Source: ELB16-189 sp018266435 (GTDB lineage: Bacteria; Bacteroidota; Bacteroidia; Cytophagales; Cyclobacteriaceae). From it: DNA of 64,000 nucleotides. The position numbers and the translations under genes were made by a program. Below, one piece after another: positions 44,822 to 53,349 of this stretch. The stretch covers positions 3,038,001 to 3,102,000 of the forward strand of contig CP126125.1 in the NCBI GenBank assembly GCA_030123525.1. The letters run 5' to 3'. The notes below the pieces were generated by a model, which had not been told where the DNA came from, ran no database searches, and saw only the letters and a list, made by a program, of their open reading frames with translations. Numbering within the stretch: position 1 is the first letter of the stretch; the number at the start of each line of letters is the position of its first letter.

Positions 44822-46405
44822 CTACTTAACCTTTTTATACTTTACCTTTTTCTCGGCTGCAATTTTTAGAGGCCTTTCTTCTATCAAGTACTCTTTGGCT
44901 CTCCTGACTTTCTTACTTGTTGCTAATTCTTCTTTCTCCTGCCTTATTCTTTCCAGTAACACACTAGCCGGTTCATCATTTGGGTTTTGTGAAACCAACT
45001 CACCGCGAAAAGCTTTGGCTAAAATGCTTTGTGGAAATTTATCGAGCATGGCTTTGGCTTTAGCGTATCGTGATTCTAGCTTGTCTGCTAGCTCAAAGAA
45101 ACTGTTTAGCCTCTTTACAATTTCGTCTTGCTCTTCAACGGGACAGAGTGGTATTTTAAAATCTCTGATTTCAATCAAATGTAAATCAGGCGTCCCAATT
45201 CCACTTATTCTTTCTCGTGCTTGTTTGAATACAGTCTCCGAATTCATTACAGCCTCAAGATATTTTGAGTTCAGCAAACCATAAACGGGTTTAATCAAAG
45301 CTAGGCTCACGAATATGCTAAAAGGATAATCAAGGTTATTGACGCAAGCATAACCAAATGTTGCGCCCACTTTAGTGTAGAGTATATCACCTCTTTCCGG
45401 ATTACATCTTGAATTAATTTCCCTATATTCTTTTTCGGTGATGTACTTTATTTCCTCATCTCGAATCTTGAATGGCCGAACATTTTTAACAGAAAGAAAC
45501 TTAAACCCATTCTCTTGATATTTGGGAGTGTGATGGGTTCCATCTGTAACTAAGTAGGTTATATCTTCTAACCTAAAATACTCCCATGTTTCAGGTAAGG
45601 AGTCCAACTCGGTTTCGTGAAAGTCTGCCTTTTTATTCTTCCGTTGGTCTTTAGGCTTCCTTTTACCATTAACATTGGCTTGCTTGGTCTCCTTTTCTAA
45701 TTTCTCATCAATAGCTTTTTGAATATTCTCAAAAAGGCTGTTAGCGTTTTCTACCTTTTTATTCTTTAATCTCCAATCCTCCGTAAGCTTTCCACTCACG
45801 GCAGCGGCCAGCACACTTTGGCGGAAGCGTTTTAAAATTTTGGGTATTTTCTCCAGTCGTTGTTTGTTGCTTTCTATTTTCTCAAACAAGGCATCTAGCT
45901 TGACAACAATGCGCTGTTGTTCGGGAAGGGGTGGAAGAGTAAATGGAATATTACCAATATCTATTGATGACAAGTGTTTAACTGTAACTGAAGAAGTTAC
46001 GTCTTGGATTGCTTTCAGGTATCCATTGATTCCATAAAACAGAAATTTCTTCAACAGATATTTTTCGTTGGGTATCAATTTGCAGACTCGTTGATTTAAC
46101 GCTGCTTGACCTCCAGACCATTCGTAACAAATGAAATCTCCGTCCATGCCAATCAATAAGTCTCCGTTAGCAATTAGGTATTCCCGTGGAAAATCTTCAG
46201 TGTAGAACGTCTCTGTCTTGTTATACTTCAGGTCTCTAATTCTGATAATCGGGAATCCCTTTTCCTTGTTAAAGGCTGTAGACTTTAGTGGGAATCCGTT
46301 AAGAATTTTTACAACATCGCCTAACCTAACTCGTTCCCAATGACCTGCTTTGCTAAGAAGTCCTGTATCATCGAATATTTCTTCAAACGGTACAACTAAA
46401 CTCAT
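44822..46405 (-). CDS. hsdS: Type I restriction-modification specificity subunit
   Basis: A 527-aa specificity protein with two target-recognition domains separated by long helices. TRD1 begins W-E-R-V-R-L-G-D-V-V and ends L-P-P-L-P-E-Q-Q-R-I-V; TRD2 ends P-L-C-P-V-E-E-Q-D-E-I-V. Each TRD is followed by the conserved coiled spacer (A-L-F-E-K-I-E-S-N-K and K-L-E-S-R-Y-A-K-A). It sets the bipartite DNA target for the R2M2S complex. It overlaps hsdM by 4 bp. The Lys-rich linker near residues 240-260 is longer than usual. Confidence 0.9.
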   Translation of the reverse strand: MSLVVPFEEIFDDTGLLSKAGHWERVRLGDVVKILNGFPLKSTAFNKEKGFPIIRIRDLKYNKTETFYTEDFPREYLIANGDLLIGMDGDFICYEWSGGQAALNQRVCKLIPNEKYLLKKFLFYGINGYLKAIQDVTSSVTVKHLSSIDIGNIPFTLPPLPEQQRIVVKLDALFEKIESNKQRLEKIPKILKRFRQSVLAAAVSGKLTEDWRLKNKKVENANSLFENIQKAIDEKLEKETKQANVNGKRKPKDQRKNKKADFHETELDSLPETWEYFRLEDITYLVTDGTHHTPKYQENGFKFLSVKNVRPFKIRDEEIKYITEKEYREINSRCNPERGDILYTKVGATFGYACVNNLDYPFSIFVSLALIKPVYGLLNSKYLEAVMNSETVFKQARERISGIGTPDLHLIEIRDFKIPLCPVEEQDEIVKRLNSFFELADKLESRYAKAKAMLDKFPQSILAKAFRGELVSQNPNDEPASVLLERIRQEKEELATSKKVRRAKEYLIEERPLKIAAEKKVKYKKVK

Positions 46406-47805
46406 TCCTTCTCTTCTATTAGAGTTAGCATTTCCCTTAAATCATCTACCACCGCTTCGAGTTCGGTAATGGCTTCGGTTGCCAGTTCGTTGGGCTCGGG
46501 CAAACTGTCAGCATCTTCTATGCTCTCGTCTTTCAGCCAAGTAATGTCAAGCTTATAGTTTCGCTTCTTTATCTCGCTCAAACTAAATGAACGGAAACGC
46601 CCTTCTTCGCCCTGGTCTTTTCGCTTGCTGTGTCCATTGGGGTCAGCGCCAAAGCATTTTTCAAATTCTTGAAAGTGTTTGGCAGTTAATGGCCTGTCTT
46701 TTTTGGTTATGCCTTCAATGTTGCTGCGGTTGTCGTATATCCAAACTTTTTCAGTCGGCAATCCTTTCTGAAAATAAATCACATTGGCTTTTACGCCTTG
46801 CGCGTACGGAGTAAATGTTCCTCGCGGCAATCGTAAAATGGTGTGCAGGTTGCAATCCTGCATCAGAATTTCAAACACTTCACCAGCTTTGTCCTCAAAC
46901 AACACGTTGTCGGGCAACACAATAGCGGCACGGCCTCCGGGCTTCAGCACACTCATAATGTGTTGCACAAAGTTGAGTTGTTTGTTAGAGGTTTCTACCG
47001 TAAAGTCATCGCGCTCGGGCACTTGGTTGGCGCCCTTCGTACCAAAAGGCGGATTGGCCAGCACCACATCAAAGCGCTCGCTGCCCGGTGTATTATATAT
47101 AGTGTCGCCCAGTTTTATTTTAGGCGTTACGCCATGCAGGTACATGTTCATCAGGGCAAGTCTTCGCGGTCGCGCTACCAGTTCCTGTCCGTAATATGTT
47201 TTCTCGCGGATGCGTTTTACATCTTCGCGCGGCAAGGCTCCCTTGCTTTCGTGCATCAGCCATTCGTAAGCAGAAACCAAAAAGCCTCCGGTACCACAAC
47301 TGGGGTCGGTAATGGTGAAACTTTTATTTCCCCGTGGGTCGGGTTTCATCAGACGCACCATACTCTGAATAAGCGGGCGAGGTGTAAAATATTGTCCGGC
47401 TCCTTTCTTTCCTTCACTGGCCGCCTTTTCCAACAAGCCTTCAAAGGCTGCACCTTTCACATCCACGTCCATGGATGTCCATTCGTCTTCTTCAATCAGG
47501 TTGAGCAGTTTTTTCAAACTCACCGGATTGTTGAAACGGTTTTGCGCCTGTGTAAAGATTTCACCCAACAAGCCTTGTTCTTTGGCGAGTTCGCGCAGGG
47601 TGTCGGTGTAGTGGTCCATCAAATTACCACCACTCAATTCTTTCAGCGATTGCCAGTTGTATTGCTTGTGGAGATGCACTTCCTTTTCATCGGCCATTTT
47701 CAGGAACAACAAAAAAGAAAGTTGTTCAATATAATCGTTGTAGTCTATGCCTTCATGCCGCAGGGTGTGACAAAATCCCCAAAGCTTATTTACAACATCA
47801 CTCAT
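46402..47805 (-). CDS. hsdM: Type I restriction-modification DNA methyltransferase subunit
   Basis: A 467-aa N6-adenine methyltransferase. The N-terminal helical domain (W-G-F-C-H-T-L-R-H-E-G) is followed by the SAM-binding motif D-P-S-C-G-T-G-G-F at 167-175 and the catalytic N-P-P-F at 251-254. It protects host DNA and forms the core with HsdS. It overlaps hsdS by 4 bp and is separated from the small hsdR part by 2 bp, so the operon is tightly coupled. Confidence 0.92.
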   Translation of the reverse strand: MSDVVNKLWGFCHTLRHEGIDYNDYIEQLSFLLFLKMADEKEVHLHKQYNWQSLKELSGGNLMDHYTDTLRELAKEQGLLGEIFTQAQNRFNNPVSLKKLLNLIEEDEWTSMDVDVKGAAFEGLLEKAASEGKKGAGQYFTPRPLIQSMVRLMKPDPRGNKSFTITDPSCGTGGFLVSAYEWLMHESKGALPREDVKRIREKTYYGQELVARPRRLALMNMYLHGVTPKIKLGDTIYNTPGSERFDVVLANPPFGTKGANQVPERDDFTVETSNKQLNFVQHIMSVLKPGGRAAIVLPDNVLFEDKAGEVFEILMQDCNLHTILRLPRGTFTPYAQGVKANVIYFQKGLPTEKVWIYDNRSNIEGITKKDRPLTAKHFQEFEKCFGADPNGHSKRKDQGEEGRFRSFSLSEIKKRNYKLDITWLKDESIEDADSLPEPNELATEAITELEAVVDDLREMLTLIEEKE

Positions 47806-47807
47806 TC

Positions 47808-48491
47808 TTATGCGGCTATTGCCATATTTATTTCGCTAATAATTGTTTCAAAGTCGGGGAAAACCTTTTTGAACTTTTTGAGTCCGCCCCGGTCAGTAAA
47901 TACCGGAAGCTCATTCAGGTCATCAACATCCAGCGTCATGTTTTGCTTGAGATGTTCCTTAATGTATTCCAGCCATTGTTGCTGTTCGGGTTGTAACGTT
48001 TTTCCGTTCGTAATCTTTTCAATGGCAAGGTTAACACGTTCTTCGGGAGTTAACAAAGGTTCTGTGTCGCGGGCAGCATGTTTTACCATACTGATGATGT
48101 CCACTACTTCTTTATGATACACTACCTTGTGCGCCTTGCGCAGGTCGGTTTCATCAAAGCTGTTGGCTCTCAGGATTACCTTTAACTCGTTCAGTGCTTT
48201 TGTGTTCCATTGTGCCGGCTTATTCAACAGAATTGAAATGGCCTCAATCTCTTTTTCTTTTTCCTTTACAAAGTCAGCGAATGCCACCAAATAGTCTTCC
48301 GGCTTCAATCCGTACTTTCCGTTGGCTTCAAACAGGATTTCCGATTTTACTTCGTCTTCCACTTCATAACCCACCAGAAATACCTTCTTTGCCCGCTCAT
48401 AGTTTTCCAGTAAATCCTGAAAGGCAGGGTCGCGCAACAACTCCATTAAGCTGCCGAAATTCTGGAATATGTCGTTAAATGGTTTTGCCAT
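47808..48491 (-). CDS. HsdR C-terminal domain encoded separately (EcoEI_R_C type)
   Basis: A 227-aa protein matching the C-terminal domain of EcoEI-type HsdR: L-M-E-L-L-R-D-P-A-F-Q-D-L-L near residue 15, Y-H-K-E-V-V-D-I-I-S-M-V-K-H-A near 125 and L-T-P-E-E-R-V near 145. In most relatives this domain is fused to the helicase. Here the upstream gene ends TAA at 48491-48493 and this one starts ATG at 48491, a one-base TAATG overlap that fits termination-reinitiation. The two parts may still assemble, since this domain contacts the methylase core. Confidence 0.8.
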   Translation of the reverse strand: MAKPFNDIFQNFGSLMELLRDPAFQDLLENYERAKKVFLVGYEVEDEVKSEILFEANGKYGLKPEDYLVAFADFVKEKEKEIEAISILLNKPAQWNTKALNELKVILRANSFDETDLRKAHKVVYHKEVVDIISMVKHAARDTEPLLTPEERVNLAIEKITNGKTLQPEQQQWLEYIKEHLKQNMTLDVDDLNELPVFTDRGGLKKFKKVFPDFETIISEINMAIAA

Positions 48492-50524
48492 TACCTGTAC
48501 TTTTCAAAAAACTTAGATACACGTTCAGCAAACTGCCCCATGTCTCCATCGGGTATGTAGCCTGCAAATTTCTCACGAGCCTTTCCACTCATTTGCTTTT
48601 CAATCCGGTGCAATCGCTTAGAAAGCCTCTTGGCGTTTGCAAACCGGTCTTCGTTGTTGTAAATCTTTTCAATCAGTTCTTTAATGGTAAGAGTCTCCGT
48701 TCCGGGAGGGTCTATCTTAAAATTGTAGCTGGCATTCTTGAAATACTTTATCAACGTACCATTAAAACAATCAAAAATAACAAAATGCGACTTGCCAATG
48801 TCATCGCACTTGCGGGTGCCGCGACCCAACATCTGTTCCCAAAGTATCCGTGACTTAACGGGACGGAGAAATACAATAAACTCAAGCGAAGGAATATCAA
48901 CTCCGGTACTGAGCATATCAACTGTAACCACAATTTTAGGATTGGGGCGGTTACGAAACTGCTTGATTTTCTTTAGCGGCCTGTCCACGTTGGGGCTTCC
49001 GGTAATCTTTGCCACAAAATCATCGCCTCGGTTAAAGGTACTTTTGCAAACGGAAACCAATCTGTCGGCATGGGAGATATGCTGGATGTCGTTGCACGCA
49101 AAGATTAGGGTTTTGGGAAAGCGACCGTATTCCTTCTCGAACTCGTCTGTGTATTTCTTTAGCTCCTCAACGATTTTCTGGTTTGTGTCCGGTGCCGTTA
49201 TCTTCTCTTCAATTTCAGTGGTTGTAAATTCTCTTTCGTCTTCGAGTTGGTCAATTAGTTCCTGGCCGGTGTCTGTGTCCACAACGCCTACTTGCTCGCC
49301 TTCTTTCAAAAAGGCTCCGTTCATTAAAACTTTTGAGTCAATAGCCACTGCATCGTAATCTACCAAGTAGCCTTCATCAATGGCTACTTGTAAAGGATAG
49401 TTGAAAATGGGTTTTCCAAAATAGGCAACGGTGTGAGAGGCAGGTGTAGCCGTCAATCCTACTTTTATCGCATCGAAATGATTGAGAACGTTTCTCCAGA
49501 CATTGGTTTCTTTGGATGTGTAACCTCGGTGGCACTCGTCAGCAATAATTAAGTCGAATGCATGTGAAGGAATGGCCATCGTTTCGGCATCACTTTCATC
49601 ATCGCCTTCGGCATCTTCTCCAAAAGCTGCTGCTCGTCCATACAGGTTAATGGCCATGCGCTGAATGGTGCACACGTAAAGGAAGGTCTTGCTGTTGTCT
49701 GGATTTGTTAAGTATGCATTAGGCAATACATTGGGGTCATAAGGTTCATCTTCAAAATCCTCTCGTTTGAACCGTTGTGAGTAAAGTTCATATTCGTCTT
49801 TGAACTTGATATTTCTGGGTGTGTCAAAAGAGGCGAAGGCTGTAACAGCTTGGGCGGCTAACGATTTTCGGTCGACTAAAAACAAAATCCGTTTCGCGTA
49901 ACCCGATGCCAGCATTCGATAAACAAGGTTCACGGTCGTAAAAGTCTTTCCTGTTCCGGTAGCCATTGCGAGAAGCATTTGGCGTTTGCCATTGTCAACA
50001 GCTTCTTCATACGCTTTGATGGCTCCAATTTGATAATCACGAAGTCCGGGTGTGTTTATCGGTGTGGTGATAAGCCATCGTAAAGCTGCATCTTTCGGGT
50101 TATTGAATGAGTCGAGTAAAAAGTCGGGAGTTGGGAACGAATAAATTTGCCGACTTAGGTTTTGGCTTGCTCTTGCATCGTAGTGATAAATCAGTTCACC
50201 GTTAGATGAGTATAAAAATGGTGTGTGGTATTCGTTCCATTCTCCAATAGTATTTGGTGTTCCCTTTGAATAGCGTTTCGCCTGCTCCAAAACATTTTGC
50301 ACCCCGACTTCCAGTTTCTTTGCCTCAACAACACCCAATAGTTTTCCCTTTACAACCAAAGCATAGTCGGCTGGGCCGTTTGCCGTTTCGAGTTCTTCAA
50401 TGGCATGACTAGTCAGTGTGGTCAAGTCCATTCCGTTTTTATAGGGAATGATTGTCCAACCGGATGCTTGCAGGAGTTTATCAATCCGTTTCTTTCGGGT
50501 TACTTTCTCTGATTCATAAGCCAT
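48491..50524 (-). CDS. hsdR: Type I restriction endonuclease motor/nuclease subunit
   Basis: A 677-aa protein with the nuclease motif in the N-terminal domain (Asp53 and E-A-K at 67-69 within P-A-D-Y-A-L and V-V-E-A-K-K). The SF2 translocase has Walker A A-T-G-T-G-K-T at 188-194 and D-E-C-H, and ends in the helicase region (G-R-G-T-R-K). It lacks the EcoEI C-terminal domain, which is the next ORF. The ATG at 50524 (M-A-Y-E-S-E-K) is chosen; the 34 upstream codons lack family character. It cleaves unmethylated DNA after translocation. Confidence 0.88.
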   Translation of the reverse strand: MAYESEKVTRKKRIDKLLQASGWTIIPYKNGMDLTTLTSHAIEELETANGPADYALVVKGKLLGVVEAKKLEVGVQNVLEQAKRYSKGTPNTIGEWNEYHTPFLYSSNGELIYHYDARASQNLSRQIYSFPTPDFLLDSFNNPKDAALRWLITTPINTPGLRDYQIGAIKAYEEAVDNGKRQMLLAMATGTGKTFTTVNLVYRMLASGYAKRILFLVDRKSLAAQAVTAFASFDTPRNIKFKDEYELYSQRFKREDFEDEPYDPNVLPNAYLTNPDNSKTFLYVCTIQRMAINLYGRAAAFGEDAEGDDESDAETMAIPSHAFDLIIADECHRGYTSKETNVWRNVLNHFDAIKVGLTATPASHTVAYFGKPIFNYPLQVAIDEGYLVDYDAVAIDSKVLMNGAFLKEGEQVGVVDTDTGQELIDQLEDEREFTTTEIEEKITAPDTNQKIVEELKKYTDEFEKEYGRFPKTLIFACNDIQHISHADRLVSVCKSTFNRGDDFVAKITGSPNVDRPLKKIKQFRNRPNPKIVVTVDMLSTGVDIPSLEFIVFLRPVKSRILWEQMLGRGTRKCDDIGKSHFVIFDCFNGTLIKYFKNASYNFKIDPPGTETLTIKELIEKIYNNEDRFANAKRLSKRLHRIEKQMSGKAREKFAGYIPDGDMGQFAERVSKFFEKYR

Positions 50525-50816
50525 CTTTAAAAATAGGGATTTTTGTTGGGTTGTTGTGCGGGTGGGGTTGGCTCTTTTGCTTGCTTTGGTGTCGCGGTGG
50601 GTTTGCGCGGCAAGCAAATGTGCCAACAGCGCGGGGCTTTCGGAGGAGAATCTTTTTAAAAAAGCGAAGGGTCGGCCTTTACTTTATTGTCAACCGAGTC
50701 TTAACGTTGTGTTTCAGTCAACCGTCCGCGGGTCGCGTACTTGTCCACGTTGAGAAATTGTATTAGTTAAATGTCAGCCGTTTTGTTTGAAAACAAATTT
50801 GTCCCGACCCTATGGC

Positions 50817-51015
50817 TGGCAACGAACAGGGCTTTGTGCAGGTGTGGCATTCAATGAACGTCAAGCCCGGAACGAAAGCCGATTGAAAAACCGGTGATGA
50901 AGATAACAACTAAAAGCCAAATTGCTAACGTCAAGCCCAGAGCCGCAGCCGAATAGCGAACTGCTGCTGATGCTTACAACGTCCCGCCACACTTGCACAA
51001 AACCCCATGTTGTAT
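50817..51015 (-). other. attC-like site 1
   Basis: End boxes TGGCAAC (50817-50823) and GTTGTAT (51009-51015). The stem CAGGGCTTTGTGCAGG TGTGGC (50827-50848) pairs with GCCACACTTGCACAAAACCCC (50986-51006). It is longer (199 bp) than the other sites because the loop carries a tandem duplication of about 76 bp, with AACGTCAAGCCC at both 50858 and 50928. It lies 12 bp after the lipoprotein gene stop. Confidence 0.75.
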
Positions 51016-51027
51016 GCATACCCTACT

Positions 51028-51537
51028 TTAAAAAACAGCGTAAATTAATGTCAAGTTTATGTTTTGTTTTCCACCTGTGAAAGTTACAGGGCTAAGACCA
51101 CCTTGTCCGTCAAAGCCAAAAGCATAAAGTTTCCCATTTTCAACTGCAACAATAGTATAATGTCCTGGTGGAATATCAACCTGAAAAAAGCCATTATCGT
51201 CAGCATTAACTTCTTTTATAAATTGAGTACTAAAACTGTCATATAATCCATTTGAGATTTGAGGAGTGGCTTGACTTTGTAAGGTGTAATCATAGATTTT
51301 TATTGTTCTTTTTACAGGACAGGTCTTGCATGTTGAAGGGGTAGGTGGAACGACAGGCATACAATTGCCTTCCATGAGAGCAACAGTACCCCAAATACCA
51401 TTAGTTATAGTTACCTTTTTTGCATTGTCTGCGTACACTTGTTGCATGTCGCAACCTGTTTGAGTAACGGTGTTACTTTCTTTGTAACAACTTAAGAAGA
51501 TAAGACTCATAATCAAAAGGAAGGGCAATCTTTTCAT
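51028..51537 (-). CDS. Cassette lipoprotein with carboxypeptidase-regulatory-like fold
   Basis: A 169-aa protein starting M-K-R-L-P-F-L-L-I-M-S with lipobox I-F-L-S-C, so probably an outer-membrane lipoprotein. It contains a C-x-x-C pair (T-C-K-T-C) and a prealbumin-like stretch F-F-Q-V-D-I-P-P-G-H-Y-T-I-V-A near residue 123, as in CarboxypepD_reg domains. The in-frame N-terminal extension into attC site 2 is rejected. Function unknown. It sits between sites 1 and 2 as a single-gene cassette. Confidence 0.65.
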   Translation of the reverse strand: MKRLPFLLIMSLIFLSCYKESNTVTQTGCDMQQVYADNAKKVTITNGIWGTVALMEGNCMPVVPPTPSTCKTCPVKRTIKIYDYTLQSQATPQISNGLYDSFSTQFIKEVNADDNGFFQVDIPPGHYTIVAVENGKLYAFGFDGQGGLSPVTFTGGKQNINLTLIYAVF

Positions 51538-51591
51538 AAATCTTTTTTTAGGATGACAGTCGTAATAACTGAAACGTTGCGTCCGGGTTGC

Positions 51592-51723
51592 ATACAACGG
51601 TTTGCAGATTTGCGATGGGCGGGATTTTTACCACTAATGTTTATGCGGAGCACAAAACTTTCGGCTACCACTAAACTGTCTGCGGAGCACGAAGCCTCGC
51701 CTATTGCAAATGTGCTGTTATGT
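51592..51723 (-). other. attC-like site 2
   Basis: End boxes ATACAAC (51592-51598) and GTTATGT (51717-51723), 132 bp. The stem TTTGCAGATTTGCGATGGGC (from 51601) pairs imperfectly with CCTCGCCTATTGCAAATG (51695-51712). It lies 10 bp after the stop of the 130-aa gene and about 54 bp upstream of the lipoprotein gene. Confidence 0.8.
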
Positions 51724-51733
51724 GCTGTTTTTC

Positions 51734-52126
51734 TCATTTCTCAATCATTTGTTCAATTGCTTTTTTGTCTGTCAGTGAGTTAAACCAAAGAATATTTGCA
51801 ATATACTTTTTAGATACTTTGAATTCAAATTGTTTGTGTCTGTCGAGTTGTTCAACTCTAATGTCAGTAAATGTTAAGTCGCTGTTGTCGGGGTCGTTTC
51901 TATATGCTAAAGCGAAAAAATAACGATATGGAGAAACGCCTGTGTCTTCAAATGGTCTAAACTCTAAAATTCGTTTTAAGTGTCCGAAGTCAATTGGGTC
52001 AATACCAAAACGCAGATTTAATTCTTCGTCAGAAATCTTGTGTCGGATAAGTGAGGAATAAATGTCGTCAGTCCTTGAAACATTCAGAAGCTCAATCATA
52101 TTCTCGTTAGTGTCTCTCATTGTCAA
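51734..52126 (-). CDS. Cassette protein of unknown family
   Basis: A 130-aa acidic soluble protein: M-T-M-R-D-T-N-E-N-M at the start, D-P-I-D-F-G-H-L-K-R-I-L near 43, P-Y-R-Y-F-F-A-L-A-Y near 66 and K-K-Y-I-A-N-I-L-W-F near 106. No recognised domain. It starts in a 4-bp ATGA overlap with the upstream membrane-protein gene, so the two form a two-gene cassette. An ATG two codons later is an alternative start. Confidence 0.5.
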   Translation of the reverse strand: MTMRDTNENMIELLNVSRTDDIYSSLIRHKISDEELNLRFGIDPIDFGHLKRILEFRPFEDTGVSPYRYFFALAYRNDPDNSDLTFTDIRVEQLDRHKQFEFKVSKKYIANILWFNSLTDKKAIEQMIEK

Positions 52127-52377
52127 AATGGTTGGTCTTTGAGTATTAGCCCGACAATGAATAACAGGATTAGTCCTAAAGCGGGAAGTCCTATGAAAAT
52201 TGTCAATGTCGCTGCAACTGCATTTTGACTGCTTGTCTGCGGTCTGTATTTTTGAATTGTCCGCTTAGTGATAAAGAATAAAAGTCCAGCTACAATAAAA
52301 GCTGTCAAGTAAGTCAGCGGATGAATTGTCGATACAAAAGTCCAAAGTTTACTAATAAAATACGTCAGTCTGTCCAT
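52123..52377 (-). CDS. Cassette small two-helix membrane protein
   Basis: An 84-aa protein with two transmembrane helices (about 18-36 and 53-77) and a short charged loop (K-R-T-I-Q-K-Y-R-P). It overlaps the following 130-aa gene by 4 bp. Two-gene cassettes of a small membrane protein plus a soluble partner are often toxin-antitoxin or immunity modules, but nothing in the sequence proves this. Confidence 0.5.
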   Translation of the reverse strand: MDRLTYFISKLWTFVSTIHPLTYLTAFIVAGLLFFITKRTIQKYRPQTSSQNAVAATLTIFIGLPALGLILLFIVGLILKDQPF

Positions 52378-52402
52378 TGGGTTGTCGGTCTTTTAAAATA
52401 GC

Positions 52403-52531
52403 ACATAACGTTCAGGGCTTTGCGTTCGGGCGGTTTTTGAAACGAAATTCGTCAACTTACAACAAAATAACTTTTTGCCACTACACTCAACACCATCCGT
52501 CACACCGCCTGACGCAAAACCCATGTTATAG
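52403..52531 (-). other. attC-like site 3
   Basis: End boxes ACATAAC (52403-52409) and GTTATAG (52525-52531), 129 bp. The stem GGGCTTTGCGTTCGGGCGGT (from 52415) pairs with ACCGCCTGACGCAAAACCC (52504-52522). It separates the two-gene cassette from the decayed cassette. Confidence 0.85.
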
Positions 52532-52610
52532 GCAGTGGCATATTGCCCAATTCTTCCGTCAATTTAATAAAAAACTCGTCTGATAATTTTTAATTTCTGG
52601 ATCAACTGTA

Positions 52611-53067
52611 TTACAAGGTCTGGAAATAATTTTTTAATGTTTCCTGTCTAGCAAAAATTATATAGAATTCTGTAAATAGCTTTTGATTTTCTATTCTCAA
52701 TAATTTTCTAATCGCATTTTTCCGGTTAGAAATAATTCTTTGTTCAATGTTTAAATGATTCAGCAAGTTTATCAATTCAACAATTTTAAAGTTTCTACCA
52801 AAAATTCCGTCTCTGCAATGAATTTAATAACTATGTCCCATTAATTATACTCATTGTCTTAATTTAAAGTCTTAGTATTCTGTTCTGGTTTAAAACAATT
52901 CAGCAAAATATTATGTCAAACTCCAATTGATAATTCTTCTTCGGAGTAATGAATTAAAAGTCAACTTTTGAACCGATTAAATTCATTTCAAGTTTGTCAA
53001 CATTTCTAAAAATTTGTCGGCAAACCGAATAAATTAAATTCATGTCATGAACAAGAGTCAAGGTCTT
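52611..53067 (-). pseudogene. Decayed cassette gene
   Basis: No intact ORF lies between attC sites 3 and 4, but the minus strand has coding-like fragments. The first is K-T-L-T-L-V-H-D-M-N-L-I-Y-S-V-C-R-Q (53067 down to TAA at 52954-52956). A middle stretch has several in-frame stops (H-Y-S-E-E-E-L-S). A 70-codon tail from 52823 (F-K-I-V-E-L-I-N-L-L-N-H-L and E-N-Q-K-L-F-T-E-F-Y) ends at TAA 52611-52613. Frame changes and stops show loss of function. The family is not recognisable. Confidence 0.55.
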
Positions 53068-53217
53068 AAAAAAAGTCTTAGCAATATTTTAGAAGAGATT
53101 GTATTCTTGAACATTTCCCATGTCAGCGAACAAAAAACGCCTCAACATATTTTAATTTTTATTTTGTTCTTTCAACATACACAACTAACTAGAACAGAGG
53201 ATTTTTTGAGCCATTGC

Positions 53218-53349
53218 CTATAACGGTTTACGGCTTGGCGATGTGGCGGATTTTTAGCACAAAAGTTCAATAGAATTACTGCCGTTGAGCCTTGTACAAA
53301 TGTTTCATAGAAACACTTCAGCCGCCATTTTGCCAAACCGATGTTAGCG
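53218..53349 (-). other. attC-like site 4
   Basis: End boxes CTATAAC (53218-53224) and GTTAGCG (53343-53349), 132 bp. The stem GGTTTACGGCTTGGCGATG (from 53225, then TGGCGG) pairs with CCGCCATTTTGCCAAACC (53322-53339). The TAA stop of the neighbouring gene (53344-53346) lies inside the GTTAGCG box, as is common in integron cassettes. Confidence 0.9.

Noticed and set aside
47000..48117. 424-codon plus-strand ORF antisense to hsdM
   Set aside because: It mirrors the hsdM/hsdR-C coding frames and has no domain; a shadow of real genes.
50525..50816. A further attC site between hsdR and site 1
   Set aside because: A CTTAACG sequence is present, but no complementary arm or second box was found.
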